The notes under the pieces were generated by a model. The model saw nothing but the letters and a program-made list of their open reading frames with translations. It did not search any database and was not told the DNA's origin. From positions 1-45,616 of the forward strand of contig VFFS01000034.1 of assembly GCA_009392815.1 (NCBI GenBank): DNA of 45,616 nt, in the 5' to 3' direction. How positions within the stretch are numbered: position 1 is the first letter of the stretch; the number at the start of each line of letters is the position of its first letter. Position numbers and translations under genes: made by a program. This document shows positions 25,248 through 34,755 of the stretch, one piece after another. This DNA is from SAR202 cluster bacterium. GTDB lineage: Bacteria; Chloroflexota; Dehalococcoidia; Lucifugimonadales; UBA826.

Positions 25248-26014
25248 ACTTTTCTCTGTTTGATTTGCATAACCATCTTCTTCCTCTAGTTGATGATGGT
25301 CCAATCTCCATGGATGAGACGATGGAGATTGTTTCATTGTCAGAACTTCAAGGAGTACACACCATAGTAGCTACCCCGCATAAAAAGGATGTAAATGAAC
25401 TTCATTCAGTTACATATGTCAAAGACCTGCTCGAAGAAGCAAATCAAATTTGTAGTGAAAGAGGTTATTCCACTAGGCTGAAACTGGGAATGGAGAACCA
25501 TTTGGACCCAAGTCTTCCAGACGATATTTCAACCGGCACGGCTCTACCCATAGAGGGTAGTAAATATATTTTGGTAGAGATGCCCTATGTAAGGAAGTCC
25601 AATTTTATTGAAGATGTATTGAGTCAGATACTTGAAATGGGGTTAGTTCCCATAATAGCTCATCCAGAAAGAATGGAATTATTTCAATACAATCCCAACC
25701 TACTATCTAAGTTGGTTAGGAACGGAGCAGTAACGCAATTGACTGCTAGCAGTGTATATGGAAAATTTGGATCCACCGTCCAAAGATTTACAGAGCAAAT
25801 ATTGCGTTGCAATCTCGGTCATATTCTTGCTTCGGATACCCATATGTCTAGAGGTGAAAGGTCTCCCGATCTATTGAAAGGCTATTTTGAAGTTTCAAAA
25901 ATAGTTGGTGTTGAGAGTGCCAGAGATATGGTTAGCACCCTGCCGGGAGCCATATTGGATGATAAGGCCTTGAATCTGAAGGGACCAATAGACATAGGTT
26001 ACAGAGCTGAATGA
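25244..26014 (+). CDS. PHP-domain phosphatase, CpsB/YwqE type
   Basis: This metal-dependent phosphatase of the PHP superfamily has 256 residues. The first metal motif is FDLHNHLLPLVDDGP (residues 6-20). IVATPHKK follows near 42, GMENHLDP near 85, IAHPERMELF near 135, and LASDTHMSRGERSPD near 195. This series matches the CpsB/CapC/YwqE tyrosine-protein phosphatases that control capsule and exopolysaccharide polymerisation. Overlap with the deacetylase gene indicates co-translation. No capsule tyrosine kinase is visible in the window, so the natural substrate may be different. It converges on tmk. Confidence 0.88.
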   Translation: MNFSLFDLHNHLLPLVDDGPISMDETMEIVSLSELQGVHTIVATPHKKDVNELHSVTYVKDLLEEANQICSERGYSTRLKLGMENHLDPSLPDDISTGTALPIEGSKYILVEMPYVRKSNFIEDVLSQILEMGLVPIIAHPERMELFQYNPNLLSKLVRNGAVTQLTASSVYGKFGSTVQRFTEQILRCNLGHILASDTHMSRGERSPDLLKGYFEVSKIVGVESARDMVSTLPGAILDDKALNLKGPIDIGYRAE

Positions 26015-26023
26015 AAAATATTT

Positions 26024-26653
26024 TCATGGGAGACGGCCAAGTACAATCTCCCAAACTTCCTCACTTATTGATTTCTTTGGCTTATCTGCATTGATTACTG
26101 TCCAAAGATTTTGAGTCTCTCTGGAAATTTCTAAATAGCCGTTTCTAATCTTTTTATGGAAGTCTATATCTTCAAGTTCCCATCGGTCCAAACTAGTTTC
26201 TTCTTTTCTTTGGAATGAGGCTTTTGGGTCTATATCTAATAAAAATATGATGTCAGGACTAAGGCCATCAGTCGCCATCATATTTATGTATTCGATTTGT
26301 TTAATACTAATACCTCTGCCGAAGCCTTGATATGCCAAAGTGGAGTAGATATATCTGTCCAAAACTACCACTTGACCACGGTTTAAAGCCGGGACTATCT
26401 TGTTCTTTACTAGAGCCCGTCTTGAAGCTGAGAGAAGAAATAATTCAGAGTGTCCATCAAGGTCGTTGCCAGTTTTTAACCATTCCCTAATTTTTTCACC
26501 GGTGTTGGTATCGCCTGGCTCTCTCAGATGGAGAAAACTTATTCCATTTTTCTCTAACTGGCGAGTTAGAAGACGGCACTGGGTGCTTTTGCCACTGCCT
26601 TCTACTCCCTCAAATACTATAAAAAGCCCTCTGTTTTCTATAGATTTAGTCAT
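26024..26653 (-). CDS. tmk: Thymidylate kinase
   Basis: This enzyme phosphorylates dTMP to dTDP for DNA synthesis. It has 209 residues, normal length. The P-loop is FEGVEGSGKSTQ near residues 14-25. The DR motif is VVLDRYIYSTLAYQG near 95, and DIIFLLDIDPKASFQRK near 135 leads into the LID. It overlaps the upstream R3H-ATPase gene by four bases (ATGA) and is the last gene of the long minus-strand run starting with the SLOG gene at 32706. Confidence 0.97.
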   Translation of the reverse strand: MTKSIENRGLFIVFEGVEGSGKSTQCRLLTRQLEKNGISFLHLREPGDTNTGEKIREWLKTGNDLDGHSELFLLSASRRALVKNKIVPALNRGQVVVLDRYIYSTLAYQGFGRGISIKQIEYINMMATDGLSPDIIFLLDIDPKASFQRKEETSLDRWELEDIDFHKKIRNGYLEISRETQNLWTVINADKPKKSISEEVWEIVLGRLP

Positions 26654-28242
26654 TCGCTGGAAATTACAACTCTTCGCTTCGGTTCTCTTCCCACACTGGA
26701 TGACCCAAGTCCATATTCAGTTGCCACTTGATGTTGTAGTCTTCGGATGTGGGAATTTTGTGGTCTTAATTCTATGTCTGACTCCCCTTTGCCGGCCCTG
26801 AGGGCCGCTTTCTCTGCTTCAAGCACAGCCAGTGAACGATCAGCATCAGAGACTGATCTTCCCTCGCTTTCTCTAACTATGGCCCTAACGAATTGTTCAA
26901 TTTGGTTAACTGTATTTCTTCGGAGTACGAAAACAGGTTTTCCCATCTTTTCGGCGGTTTTCAGTGCTTGTGTTCCTCTTCTATGGTAGTTTTTTGTGGT
27001 GACAACTAAGTCAGCGACTTTCATGTCACCAACCAAGGCTAACGGGGCGTTTAGAGACTTTATAATTTGATCTATTCTGCCTCTGTTTACACCGTATGGT
27101 AGAACACTAGTGATCTTGGCAGATTCAGAGAAGAATTTATCTGGGCTTTCTTGATAACCATTTCCGTTGACACGTTCATTGTTACTTGGAGAATTCACGT
27201 TAGCTGTCTCAACCGATGTATGGCTCTCGATAGTACCTTCTTTACTTAGGGATCTAACTTCAGATGATACTGACTGCTTTCTAAGCATTCTATCTACCGT
27301 GCTTGCAACGTCATCGTGGACCGTCACCACGTTCCAGCCTTGTATCTCAACCAGAATGTCGAATGTGGGTGGCGCATTACGTTCTAATACAGTTTTCTGT
27401 GTTCGACGTCTTCGAGCCTCTATATCGCCAAGAGTAACGGTTTGAATGCCCCCTACAAGGTCAGACAGGGTGGGATTCATAATGAGATTTTCTAATTGAT
27501 TTCCATGTGCAGTTGCAACGAGTTGCACGCCCCGCTCAGCGATAGTTCTGGCTGCATTGGCTTCTCTTTCTGTACCAATTTCATCAATTACTATAACTTC
27601 AGGCATGTGATTTTCAACTGCCTCGATCATTACCCCATGTTGTTCAGTGGGAGATGGGACTTGCATACGTCTTGCTCTTCCAATTGCTCGATGTGGGATA
27701 TCGCCATCTCCAGCTATTTCGTTTGAGGTATCAACCACTATGACTCTTTTTCCTGCATCATCTGCCAAAACTCTTGCAACTTCCCTCAGCATGGTCGTTT
27801 TACCGACACCTGGCTTGCCTAGTAGAAGAACACTTTTTCCAGAGGTGACGAGGTCTTCTATAATCCGTATGGTTCCATATACAGCCCTTCCCACTCTAAA
27901 CGTAATTCCTACAACTTTTCCACCTCGATTTCTTATGGCAGAAATCCTGTGTAATGTTCGTTCTATGCCTGCTCGATTGTCTGCGCCAAACATTCCCACT
28001 TTGTCGACAGAAAAATCTATGTCAGATTGCTTCACTTCGCCGGTGTCTATGAGTTCATTTACCCCGAGGAAACGGGCTTCTGGGGGTCGACCGAGGTCGA
28101 GGACCACCTCTAATAGTTCTTCAATATTCGGATGACTTAGAAGCTTATTTCTGATTTTTTCAGGGATAACCTCAATCAGCACTTGTAAGTCGGTATCTTT
28201 TTCTTGAGTAAATATGGGACTGTTACTTACTTCCACAGTCAC
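26650..28242 (-). CDS. SpoIIIAA-like AAA ATPase with C-terminal R3H domain
   Basis: This 530-residue protein combines a ring-type ATPase related to SpoIIIAA/Ycf45 with nucleic-acid-binding modules. An N-terminal region (about 1-130) precedes Walker A LLLGKPGVGKTT near 145 and Walker B VIVIDEIGTEREAN near 215. LVATAHGNQLENLI follows near 242. A linker (about 330-400) rich in Ser/Asn/Glu joins a Jag-like segment and the R3H motif RRLQHQVATEYG near the C-terminus (about 500). Start is GTG. The gene is coupled to tmk downstream and lies 20 bases after pdxT. Conserved in Chloroflexota and cyanobacteria, its function is poorly known; single-stranded nucleic acid binding is expected from R3H. No sporulation genes are present. 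Confidence 0.88.
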   Translation of the reverse strand: MTVEVSNSPIFTQEKDTDLQVLIEVIPEKIRNKLLSHPNIEELLEVVLDLGRPPEARFLGVNELIDTGEVKQSDIDFSVDKVGMFGADNRAGIERTLHRISAIRNRGGKVVGITFRVGRAVYGTIRIIEDLVTSGKSVLLLGKPGVGKTTMLREVARVLADDAGKRVIVVDTSNEIAGDGDIPHRAIGRARRMQVPSPTEQHGVMIEAVENHMPEVIVIDEIGTEREANAARTIAERGVQLVATAHGNQLENLIMNPTLSDLVGGIQTVTLGDIEARRRRTQKTVLERNAPPTFDILVEIQGWNVVTVHDDVASTVDRMLRKQSVSSEVRSLSKEGTIESHTSVETANVNSPSNNERVNGNGYQESPDKFFSESAKITSVLPYGVNRGRIDQIIKSLNAPLALVGDMKVADLVVTTKNYHRRGTQALKTAEKMGKPVFVLRRNTVNQIEQFVRAIVRESEGRSVSDADRSLAVLEAEKAALRAGKGESDIELRPQNSHIRRLQHQVATEYGLGSSSVGREPKRRVVISSE

Positions 28243-28262
28243 TTTTTTTGCTTCTCCCTATT

Positions 28263-28838
28263 CTATGATCCCGACAATTTACAGAACAATTCGTGGAAAC
28301 GTGTGTCGTTGGTCAATTCTGGATGAAAGGATGTTGCCATAAGTCTGTCTTGCCTCACCGCTACAGGTTTACCTTCTTCCACTTCAGCAATTATTTCAAC
28401 TTCTGGGCCGACATTGGTAACGATAGGCGCACGGATAAAAATTGCATGAACTGGATCACCTGGTATGGATGCTACATGTATCTCCGTTTCAAAACTGTCA
28501 ACTTGTCTTCCGAAAGCATTACGAGAAACCTCTATGTCCATGAGACCAAGAGGTTCCGGGCGTTTGTCTAATAATTTTCGGGCGATGACAATCATTCCTG
28601 CACAAGTTCCCCAAACGGCCATGCCTTCCCTGGTTCTACGTTTGATGGTATCCCGAAACCCATATATGTCCATCAATTGAACTATAGTCGTGCTTTCCCC
28701 TCCCGGTATAATCAATCCATCAAGACCGTCTAGCTGATCAGGTAGCCTGACCTCCTGCCAGTCCATTGAGATTGCATCGAGCATTTTGCCATGTTCTAGA
28801 AAGTCGCCTTGGATAGCCAAGACCCCGATTTTTGGCAA
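28263..28838 (-). CDS. pdxT: Pyridoxal 5'-phosphate synthase glutaminase subunit
   Basis: This glutaminase supplies ammonia to PdxS for PLP synthesis. With a TTG start at 28838 (the second base after the pdxS stop) it is 191 residues, the family length. GAGG lies seven bases before that TTG, whereas an ATG at 28907 would force a 68-base overlap and a non-homologous extension. IGVLAIQGDFLEH opens the protein, PGGESTT is at 45-51, the nucleophile is Cys79 in WGTCAG, and the His/Glu pair is in TSFHPELTND near the end. It is coupled to pdxS. Confidence 0.95.
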   Translation of the reverse strand: MPKIGVLAIQGDFLEHGKMLDAISMDWQEVRLPDQLDGLDGLIIPGGESTTIVQLMDIYGFRDTIKRRTREGMAVWGTCAGMIVIARKLLDKRPEPLGLMDIEVSRNAFGRQVDSFETEIHVASIPGDPVHAIFIRAPIVTNVGPEVEIIAEVEEGKPVAVRQDRLMATSFHPELTNDTRFHELFCKLSGS

Positions 28839-28839
28839 A

Positions 28840-29739
28840 CTACCAGCCTCTTGTTGCCAGTTGTTCAGACTCTGGCATGCTGCGAATATCCAAACCGGGC
28901 ATTGCATCTCCTAGCCCTTTCGAAACCTCCGCAAGCATGTGTGGATCGTTAAAGTGTGTGGTGGCCTTCACGATAGCATCAGCCATTATGTCTGGACGTT
29001 CTGACTTGAATATTCCCGAGCCAACGAATACACCGTCAACCCCAATTTGCATCATTAAGGCGGCATCCGAAGGGGTTGATATTCCTCCGGCAGCAAAATT
29101 TACGACAGGAAGTTCGCCACTTTCATGGATTCCTTTCACTAATTCATAAGGTGCTTTTAAATCTCTGGCCGTGGCCATTAATTCATCTGTTTCCATGCTT
29201 TTAATATGATTTATCTGGCCGAGAACTTTCCTCGCGTGTCTTACCGCTTCAACTATATTACCTGAGCCGGCTTCGCCCTTGGTCCTGATCATGGCAGCGC
29301 CTTCGCCTATTCTCCTGAGAGCTTCCCCAAGATCTCTAGCGCCACATACAAACGGGACCTTAAATTCATCTTTACTTATATGGTTGTTTTCGTCTGCTGG
29401 GGTTAAAACCTCAGATTCATCAATATAATCAACGCCCAGAGCTTCAAGTACCTGAGCCTCTACAAAGTGACCTATACGTGCTTTGGCCATGACTGGTATT
29501 GTGACGGCCTCTATTATTTCGGCAATCATTTTAGGATCAGACATTCTTGCCACTCCGCCGACCTTTCTTATGTCCGACGGGACCCGCTCCAATGCCATTA
29601 CGGCTACTGCTCCTGCATCTTCTGCAATCTTTGCCTGGTCAGGGGTTACGACGTCCATGATGACACCCCCCTTTAGCATTTGTGCCAAGCCTGACTTTAC
29701 AGTCCAAGTACCCGTATCTGGTTTAGTTTCTATAGCCAT
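28840..29739 (-). CDS. pdxS: Pyridoxal 5'-phosphate synthase lyase subunit
   Basis: This synthase subunit condenses ribose 5-phosphate, glyceraldehyde 3-phosphate and ammonia into PLP. I start it at [10 protein letters not shown] because GGAGG lies six bases upstream; this gives 299 residues, close to the usual 293. Conserved stretches include [44 protein letters not shown], and [19 protein letters not shown]. It follows gap by 110 bases on the same strand and precedes pdxT directly. Its substrate glyceraldehyde 3-phosphate is also the substrate of the adjacent gap product. Confidence 0.98.
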   Translation of the reverse strand: MAIETKPDTGTWTVKSGLAQMLKGGVIMDVVTPDQAKIAEDAGAVAVMALERVPSDIRKVGGVARMSDPKMIAEIIEAVTIPVMAKARIGHFVEAQVLEALGVDYIDESEVLTPADENNHISKDEFKVPFVCGARDLGEALRRIGEGAAMIRTKGEAGSGNIVEAVRHARKVLGQINHIKSMETDELMATARDLKAPYELVKGIHESGELPVVNFAAGGISTPSDAALMMQIGVDGVFVGSGIFKSERPDIMADAIVKATTHFNDPHMLAEVSKGLGDAMPGLDIRSMPESEQLATRGW

Positions 29740-29849
29740 TTGGTTCCTCCGCATCAGCATTTATATGGACATGTATTTTCGAAATTATACTCGTTTATGG
29801 GTCAGTCACTCAATTGAAGACTACTTTCCATAAATATTAGATACTATTG

Positions 29850-30875
29850 TTAATTAATTCCTTTCGAGGCCACGTACCTTGCCATCTCTATGGTTCGGAG
29901 GCTATAACCCCACTCGTTATCGTACCAACCAACTACCTTCACCATGTTATTCCCCAGTGTGATAGTCGAAAGGCCGTCAATGACGCAACTGAATTGATTC
30001 TGTCTATAGTCAGAACTAACCAAAGGCTCAAGATTAAAATCCAAAATTCCGTTCAGATCTCCCTTAGAAGCAGATATGTAGGCTTGGTTCACTACATCCG
30101 GTGTAACATCGCTTTCAAGTGTGGCGACTACGTCCGTTACGGAGACGATTGCAGTGGGAATTCTAAAAGCCATTCCGTGAACCTTGCCTTGCAGTGTTGG
30201 TATGACCTGTCCAACTGCTTTGGCGGCTCCGGTTGTTGTAGGAATTATATTAGTACCTGCTGCTCTGGCTCTTCTCATGTCCTTGTGACGTTTGTCTAAA
30301 ACTTGCTGGTCGTTTGTGTAGGCATGAATTGTAGTCATCATTCCGTTTACGATGCCGAATTGATCTTCAAGAACCTTCATCATAGGAGCGACACAGTTGG
30401 TAGTGCACGAGGCGTTAGAGAGTATTGAGTGAGATGTGGGATCATAATCCTCTTCGTTAACCCCCATTACGACAGTGACATCCTCTCCCTTAGCTGGGGC
30501 AGATATTATTACCTTTTTTGCGCCAGCCTCAATATGTTGTCTGGCTTTTTCTGCGTTCGTAAATTGTCCAGTACACTCCAACACGATGTCCACATCTAAT
30601 TTGCCCCATGGGATGTCAATAGGGTTTGGGTGTGATACGCAGATGACAGTCATATCATCAACCATAAATTTATCACTGTCGGAGGACACAGTACCTCCGT
30701 ATACCCCGTAGGTACTGTCGTACTTGAACATATGAGCATTGATTTCGGGTTCGGCAAAACTATTTACCGCGACTACCTCCAAATCGGGGTAGTCTCCATT
30801 AGCAATACCTCGCAGAACAAGTCTCCCTATTCTTCCAAATCCATTAATGCCTATTCGCGTCTTACTGCTTGTCAT
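29850..30875 (-). CDS. gap: Glyceraldehyde-3-phosphate dehydrogenase
   Basis: This phosphorylating GAPDH converts glyceraldehyde 3-phosphate to 1,3-bisphosphoglycerate; it has 341 residues. The N-terminal GINGFGRIGRLVLR is the cofactor fold, and the active-site cysteine is Cys157 in SNASCTTNCVAP. The C-terminal NMVKVVGWYDNEWGYS is intact. After the second strand the sequence is VVAVNSFAEPE: the aspartate that in NAD-specific enzymes follows VN (as in VNDLTD) is Ser39. This hints at relaxed or NADP use. It is downstream of eno by about 50 bases. Confidence 0.96.
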   Translation of the reverse strand: MTSSKTRIGINGFGRIGRLVLRGIANGDYPDLEVVAVNSFAEPEINAHMFKYDSTYGVYGGTVSSDSDKFMVDDMTVICVSHPNPIDIPWGKLDVDIVLECTGQFTNAEKARQHIEAGAKKVIISAPAKGEDVTVVMGVNEEDYDPTSHSILSNASCTTNCVAPMMKVLEDQFGIVNGMMTTIHAYTNDQQVLDKRHKDMRRARAAGTNIIPTTTGAAKAVGQVIPTLQGKVHGMAFRIPTAIVSVTDVVATLESDVTPDVVNQAYISASKGDLNGILDFNLEPLVSSDYRQNQFSCVIDGLSTITLGNNMVKVVGWYDNEWGYSLRTIEMARYVASKGIN

Positions 30876-30925
30876 TACTCTTGTCTACTTCCCTTTTAAT
30901 CCATGAAATAAAGAAATTAGGGCTT

Positions 30926-32218
30926 CTAGCTTAGGTATCTCTGGTATATCTCTATCCCGGCATAAGTTGCGGTGTTTCCAAGTTCCTCTTCGATTCTAAT
31001 GAGTTGATTGTACTTAGCAGTTCTTTCACCTCTTGCCGGTGCCCCGGTTTTGATTTGCCCTACCCCTGTACCCACGGCCAAGTCTGCTATTACTGAATCT
31101 TCAGTTTCTCCCGACCGGTGACTCATTACCATTCCCCACCCCGCAGATCTGGCAATTTCAATGGCTGTCAGTGTTTCCGTCAGTGTCCCGATCTGATTTG
31201 GTTTTACTAGTACTGCATTACCGCATTTCTCAGCCACACCTTTTGAAATGCGCTTTGGGTTTGTTGTTAGGAGATCATCTCCAACCAGTTGTACTGATGA
31301 TCCTATGGATGATGTCATGTCCTTCCAGTCATGCCATTCATCTTCAGACAGACCATCTTCGATGCTGATAATGGGATATTGGCTTACCCAGTCTCTGTAT
31401 ATTTCCGATAATTCTTTTCCTGTTACAGTCTTATTTTCTCGTTGAAGTGCGTAATTAGAATTTTCTTCATCGAAGAGTTCCGCAGCTGCTGTATCCAATG
31501 CGATAAAGAATTGCTTCCCAGGTGCATAGTTTGCATCCTCTATTGCATCCATTATTAGATCTATGGCCGCTTGGTTGGAAGCAAGCGAAGGGGCGAATCC
31601 CCCTTCGTCTCCAACGGTTGTCTGCATACCATTTTTTTTCAGAATGTTTAATAGTGAATAATAAACTTCACAGCCAGCTCTCATCGCTTCAGAAAAACTT
31701 TCGAATCCCGCAGGTACTACCATAAATTCTTGGACGTCGGTTGAGTTTTCTGCATGTCGACCGCCATTAATAATGTTCAACATGGGAACAGGAAGAATAT
31801 ATTCCCCGGTGTTATTGATGTATTTGTAAAGAGGGGTATTTCTACTTCGAGCCGCTGCTTTGGCAGCAGCGAGTGATACTGCAAGACTGGCATTCGCTCC
31901 CACTGTACTTTTATTATCTGTGCCGTCAATCTCTAAAATTTTCGTATCTATCTCTTCTTGATCGGAGGCATCTATACCTTTTATTGCCGGAAATATCAGG
32001 GAATTTATGTTTTCCACTGCTGAAAGCACACCCTTTCCACCATATCGAGTTGAATCTCCATCTCTAAGTTCAAGAGCCTCATATATTCCCGTACTTGCTC
32101 CTGAAGGTGCGGCGGACCTACCTACTGACCCATCCGACAATATGACGTCAGCTTCGACGGTCGGGTTACCTCTGGAATCCAAAATTTCCCTAGCTTTTAT
32201 TTTTTGTATGTATGTCAT
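30926..32218 (-). CDS. eno: Enolase
   Basis: Enolase interconverts 2-phosphoglycerate and phosphoenolpyruvate. It has 430 residues from the ATG at 32218; a TTG one codon upstream is an unneeded alternative. Hallmarks are [63 protein letters not shown], and [11 protein letters not shown]. The start overlaps the stop of the SLOG gene by one base (TGATG), so translation is coupled. Followed by gap on the same strand. Confidence 0.98.
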   Translation of the reverse strand: MTYIQKIKAREILDSRGNPTVEADVILSDGSVGRSAAPSGASTGIYEALELRDGDSTRYGGKGVLSAVENINSLIFPAIKGIDASDQEEIDTKILEIDGTDNKSTVGANASLAVSLAAAKAAARSRNTPLYKYINNTGEYILPVPMLNIINGGRHAENSTDVQEFMVVPAGFESFSEAMRAGCEVYYSLLNILKKNGMQTTVGDEGGFAPSLASNQAAIDLIMDAIEDANYAPGKQFFIALDTAAAELFDEENSNYALQRENKTVTGKELSEIYRDWVSQYPIISIEDGLSEDEWHDWKDMTSSIGSSVQLVGDDLLTTNPKRISKGVAEKCGNAVLVKPNQIGTLTETLTAIEIARSAGWGMVMSHRSGETEDSVIADLAVGTGVGQIKTGAPARGERTAKYNQLIRIEEELGNTATYAGIEIYQRYLS

Positions 32219-32706
32219 CAATTCTCACAATTATGTAATCTTTTGTTAGCTAGTAATAAGGCGGTTTTTACGGCCTGGGCTGGGGTTTTACATATATGAA
32301 GAGAGTCATCTTCATTCCCCTCTCTATTAAAACTCCATGTGTTCAGACCAATGACTGGGATCTCATCTGATAGCGCGTGGCCTATTTCTGAAAGTGTGCC
32401 GTAGGCACCTCCTATTGCCACCACGGCAAGTCCTGACCTAACTACTATTACATTTCGAGCATGCCCTAAGCCGGTGCATATAGGAATGTCGACCCAGGGA
32501 TTTGCATCACTTGGATTGACCCCCGGTAAAATGCCGACTGTGCGTCCCCCAGCATTACTGGCCCCCTTGCATACCGCTTCCATAACACCCCCCATACCCC
32601 CACAGACTACTGTTACCTCTGCTTCCGCAAGCAATCTTCCAACTTCCTCTGCTAAAGAGTAATTCTTGTGTGAAGCGTTGCTTTCACCGATGATTGAAAT
32701 AAGCAA
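32218..32706 (-). CDS. SLOG-family protein (TIGR00725-like, LOG/lysine-decarboxylase-like fold)
   Basis: This 162-residue protein has a single Rossmann-like SLOG domain. The nucleotide-binding stretch [22 protein letters not shown] (about residues 33-55) and [18 protein letters not shown] near 110 match the GGxxGxM and GGxxGTxxE motifs of the LOG superfamily. Relatives with TIGR00725 labels have no firm function; true LOG proteins are cytokinin-type nucleoside 5'-monophosphate phosphoribohydrolases. The start is TTG without a clear ribosome-binding site. It leads the eno-gap-pdxST run and is coupled to eno. Confidence 0.83.
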   Translation of the reverse strand: MLISIIGESNASHKNYSLAEEVGRLLAEAEVTVVCGGMGGVMEAVCKGASNAGGRTVGILPGVNPSDANPWVDIPICTGLGHARNVIVVRSGLAVVAIGGAYGTLSEIGHALSDEIPVIGLNTWSFNREGNEDDSLHICKTPAQAVKTALLLANKRLHNCEN

Positions 32707-32829
32707 GGTTAACCAGAACTTTGGGAATCAAACTGGGGGGGATTATAACATTGAAAATATTGCAAAACGGAGTTCACCGAGTAATCTTTGATTTTGTATT
32801 TCAGCCGATTATATACAGGGTGTAAATAT

Positions 32830-33654
32830 ATGAAAACCGTACTAATTACAGGCGCTTCATCAGGTATTGGTAGACATTCAGCCATCCATCTTGCCGAAAG
32901 AGGATATAAGGTAATTATAGTTGCAAGAAATATGAATCGTTTAGAAGAAACGATACGGAATGCGCCCAGTATAGCTTCAAACATGCATCCTTATAAGGTG
33001 GATGTGAGTGACTCCGAGAGTCTCACTAATACTGCGAATCTGATATTAAAAGAATGGGGTCATATTGATGTTCTTGTGAACAATGCAGGATATGGTTTGA
33101 AGGGACCTTTGGAATTTTTGGAAATGTGGGAAATTCAGAAGCAATTTCAAACCAACGTTTTTGGATTGATGGAGTTTACGAAGCTATTTATCCCTCAAAT
33201 GAGGAGACGAGGGACGGGGACAATTATCAATATAAGTTCTGTTCTGGGTCGAATGCCACTCCCATTTAATGGAGCTTATTCGGCCAGTAAGTTTGCTCTT
33301 GAAGGGTTGTCTGAGAATTTGCGTCTAGAGCTTGCCCCTTTCGGTATATCAGTATCAATAATCGCACCAGGTTATTTTGATACTCAATTTGTTGCGAATC
33401 AAACTGAAGGTATCCGTTCTCAGGAGGCTGAGAGCGCATACAAGCCTTATCAGGATAAGTATTTAAATCGTAAGAATACTTTTGGACGGCCGGCGAAAGC
33501 GGATAAGGTTGCCGAAACCATTCGTAAAGTGATTGAATCTAAATCCCCTAAATTGAGATATTTGGTTGGGGTGGATGCACATTATGCGATGTTTTTGAAA
33601 ACTATTATTCCGGACCGTTTATTCAATTACATTTTGGGAAAAATATTAATTTAG
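32830..33654 (+). CDS. Short-chain dehydrogenase/reductase
   Basis: This NAD(P)-dependent oxidoreductase of the classical SDR family has 274 residues. TGASSGIGRHSA at residues 7-18 is the cofactor motif, NNAGYGLKG is near 85, the catalytic serine is in INISSVLG near 140, and the YxxxK pair is in AYSASKFALEG near 155-160. I start it at ATG 32830 (MKTVLITG), since the extra upstream residues from 32788 are not SDR-like. Arg33 after the second strand (VARNMNR) favours NADP. Substrate is unknown; it is isolated between two minus-strand units. Confidence 0.92.
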   Translation: MKTVLITGASSGIGRHSAIHLAERGYKVIIVARNMNRLEETIRNAPSIASNMHPYKVDVSDSESLTNTANLILKEWGHIDVLVNNAGYGLKGPLEFLEMWEIQKQFQTNVFGLMEFTKLFIPQMRRRGTGTIINISSVLGRMPLPFNGAYSASKFALEGLSENLRLELAPFGISVSIIAPGYFDTQFVANQTEGIRSQEAESAYKPYQDKYLNRKNTFGRPAKADKVAETIRKVIESKSPKLRYLVGVDAHYAMFLKTIIPDRLFNYILGKILI

Positions 33655-33694
33655 GAAGAAGCAAGGACAGTGAAGCGGCCGGCCTTGCTTCTTC
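33655..33694. terminator. Long hairpin between convergent SDR and mdh genes
   Basis: A perfect 12-bp stem, GAAGAAGCAAGG with CCTTGCTTCTTC, encloses 16 bases that include CGGCCGG. It begins right after the SDR stop and ends seven bases before the mdh stop, so it can serve both genes. No T-run follows on the plus strand. Confidence 0.7.
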
Positions 33695-33700
33695 GTGAGA

Positions 33701-34633
33701 TTACTCAGCCTTAGCCATTACATCGATCAATTCTTGTACAGCTTCCGCAGACCGTTTCAATTCACTAAGCTCTTCTTTGTTTAGTTTGAGTTCCACAATT
33801 TCCTCAGCTCCGCCAGAGCCTAGTTTCACGGGTACGCCTACATATAAATTACTTATTCCATAATGGCCTTGGAGGTATGCAGTACATGGAAGTATTTCTT
33901 TTTTATCAAAAAGGATTGCTTCTACCATCTGCACGATTGACGCAGAAGGTGCGTAGTAGGCGCTGCCGGTTTTGAGCAAGTTGACTATCTCTGCTCCGCC
34001 ATCACGGGCCCTTTGGACTATTTCTTCAAGTCTCTGCGGCTCTATTAATTGGCTGACCGGAGTTCCTGCCACATTAGTGCTCTCTACTACAGGGACCATT
34101 GTATCTCCATGGCCTCCTAGGACGTAGGCGGAAACAGAATCCACTGATACGTTGAGCTCTTGAGCAAGAAAGCTTCTGTAGCGGGCGGTGTCTAATATAC
34201 CTGCCATCCCAATCACTCTTTCAGAGGGGAATCCGCTGATTTTCAGTGCTTGTTGCGCCATTGCGTCTAACGGATTAGTAACTATAACGTGGATACTATC
34301 AGGGGAATACTTGGATGTTTCTGAGACTACACTGGAAATAATTTTTTGGTTGGTAAGGAGTAAATCGTCTCTACTCATGCCAGGTTTTCTTGCTATTCCG
34401 GATGTCACAACCACGACATCGGAGTTAGCGGTCTCTTCATATGTATTGGTACCTGATATTTGGGCATCGGAACCTAGAATAGGGCCGGATTCAAGCATGT
34501 CAAGTGCCTTGCCTTGTGGCAATCCTTCTACGATGTCCACTAATACAACGTCAGCGTAACCGCGATCAAATATTCTTTGGGCTGCTGTTGCTCCCACATT
34601 CCCAGCACCAACTACCGTCACTTTGCTTCTCAT
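33701..34633 (-). CDS. mdh: Malate dehydrogenase
   Basis: This NAD-dependent enzyme interconverts malate and oxaloacetate. It has 310 residues and is of the LDH-like MDH type. The N-terminal [13 protein letters not shown] and VLVDIVEG (Asp for NAD) are clear. The MDH-specific loop [14 protein letters not shown] and the catalytic [12 protein letters not shown] distinguish it from lactate dehydrogenase. AAGGGG precedes the ATG. It follows oadA on the same strand by about 120 bases, supporting a link to oxaloacetate chemistry. Confidence 0.97.
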   Translation of the reverse strand: MRSKVTVVGAGNVGATAAQRIFDRGYADVVLVDIVEGLPQGKALDMLESGPILGSDAQISGTNTYEETANSDVVVVTSGIARKPGMSRDDLLLTNQKIISSVVSETSKYSPDSIHVIVTNPLDAMAQQALKISGFPSERVIGMAGILDTARYRSFLAQELNVSVDSVSAYVLGGHGDTMVPVVESTNVAGTPVSQLIEPQRLEEIVQRARDGGAEIVNLLKTGSAYYAPSASIVQMVEAILFDKKEILPCTAYLQGHYGISNLYVGVPVKLGSGGAEEIVELKLNKEELSELKRSAEAVQELIDVMAKAE

Positions 34634-34755
34634 ATTTCCCCTTTTTCTTGGATCAAATTCATATTAAATATTGATAATGGATAACCTCTATTAACATACA
34701 CTAGACAACATGAAAGAGTGAACACTAGAAATGTCGTGTTGGTTATTTAGAACAG

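Noticed and set aside
27647-28135. 162-codon plus-strand frame opposite the R3H ATPase
   Set aside because: Antisense shadow of a conserved ATPase gene; Ser/Pro/Thr-rich composition typical of such shadows.
28839-28907. Upstream ATG for pdxT inside pdxS
   Set aside because: It would add 23 unrelated residues and a 68-base overlap; TTG at 28838 has GAGG at the right distance and gives the family length.
29847-30299. 150-codon plus-strand frame opposite gap
   Set aside because: Antisense shadow of the GAPDH gene, with no domain or start signal.
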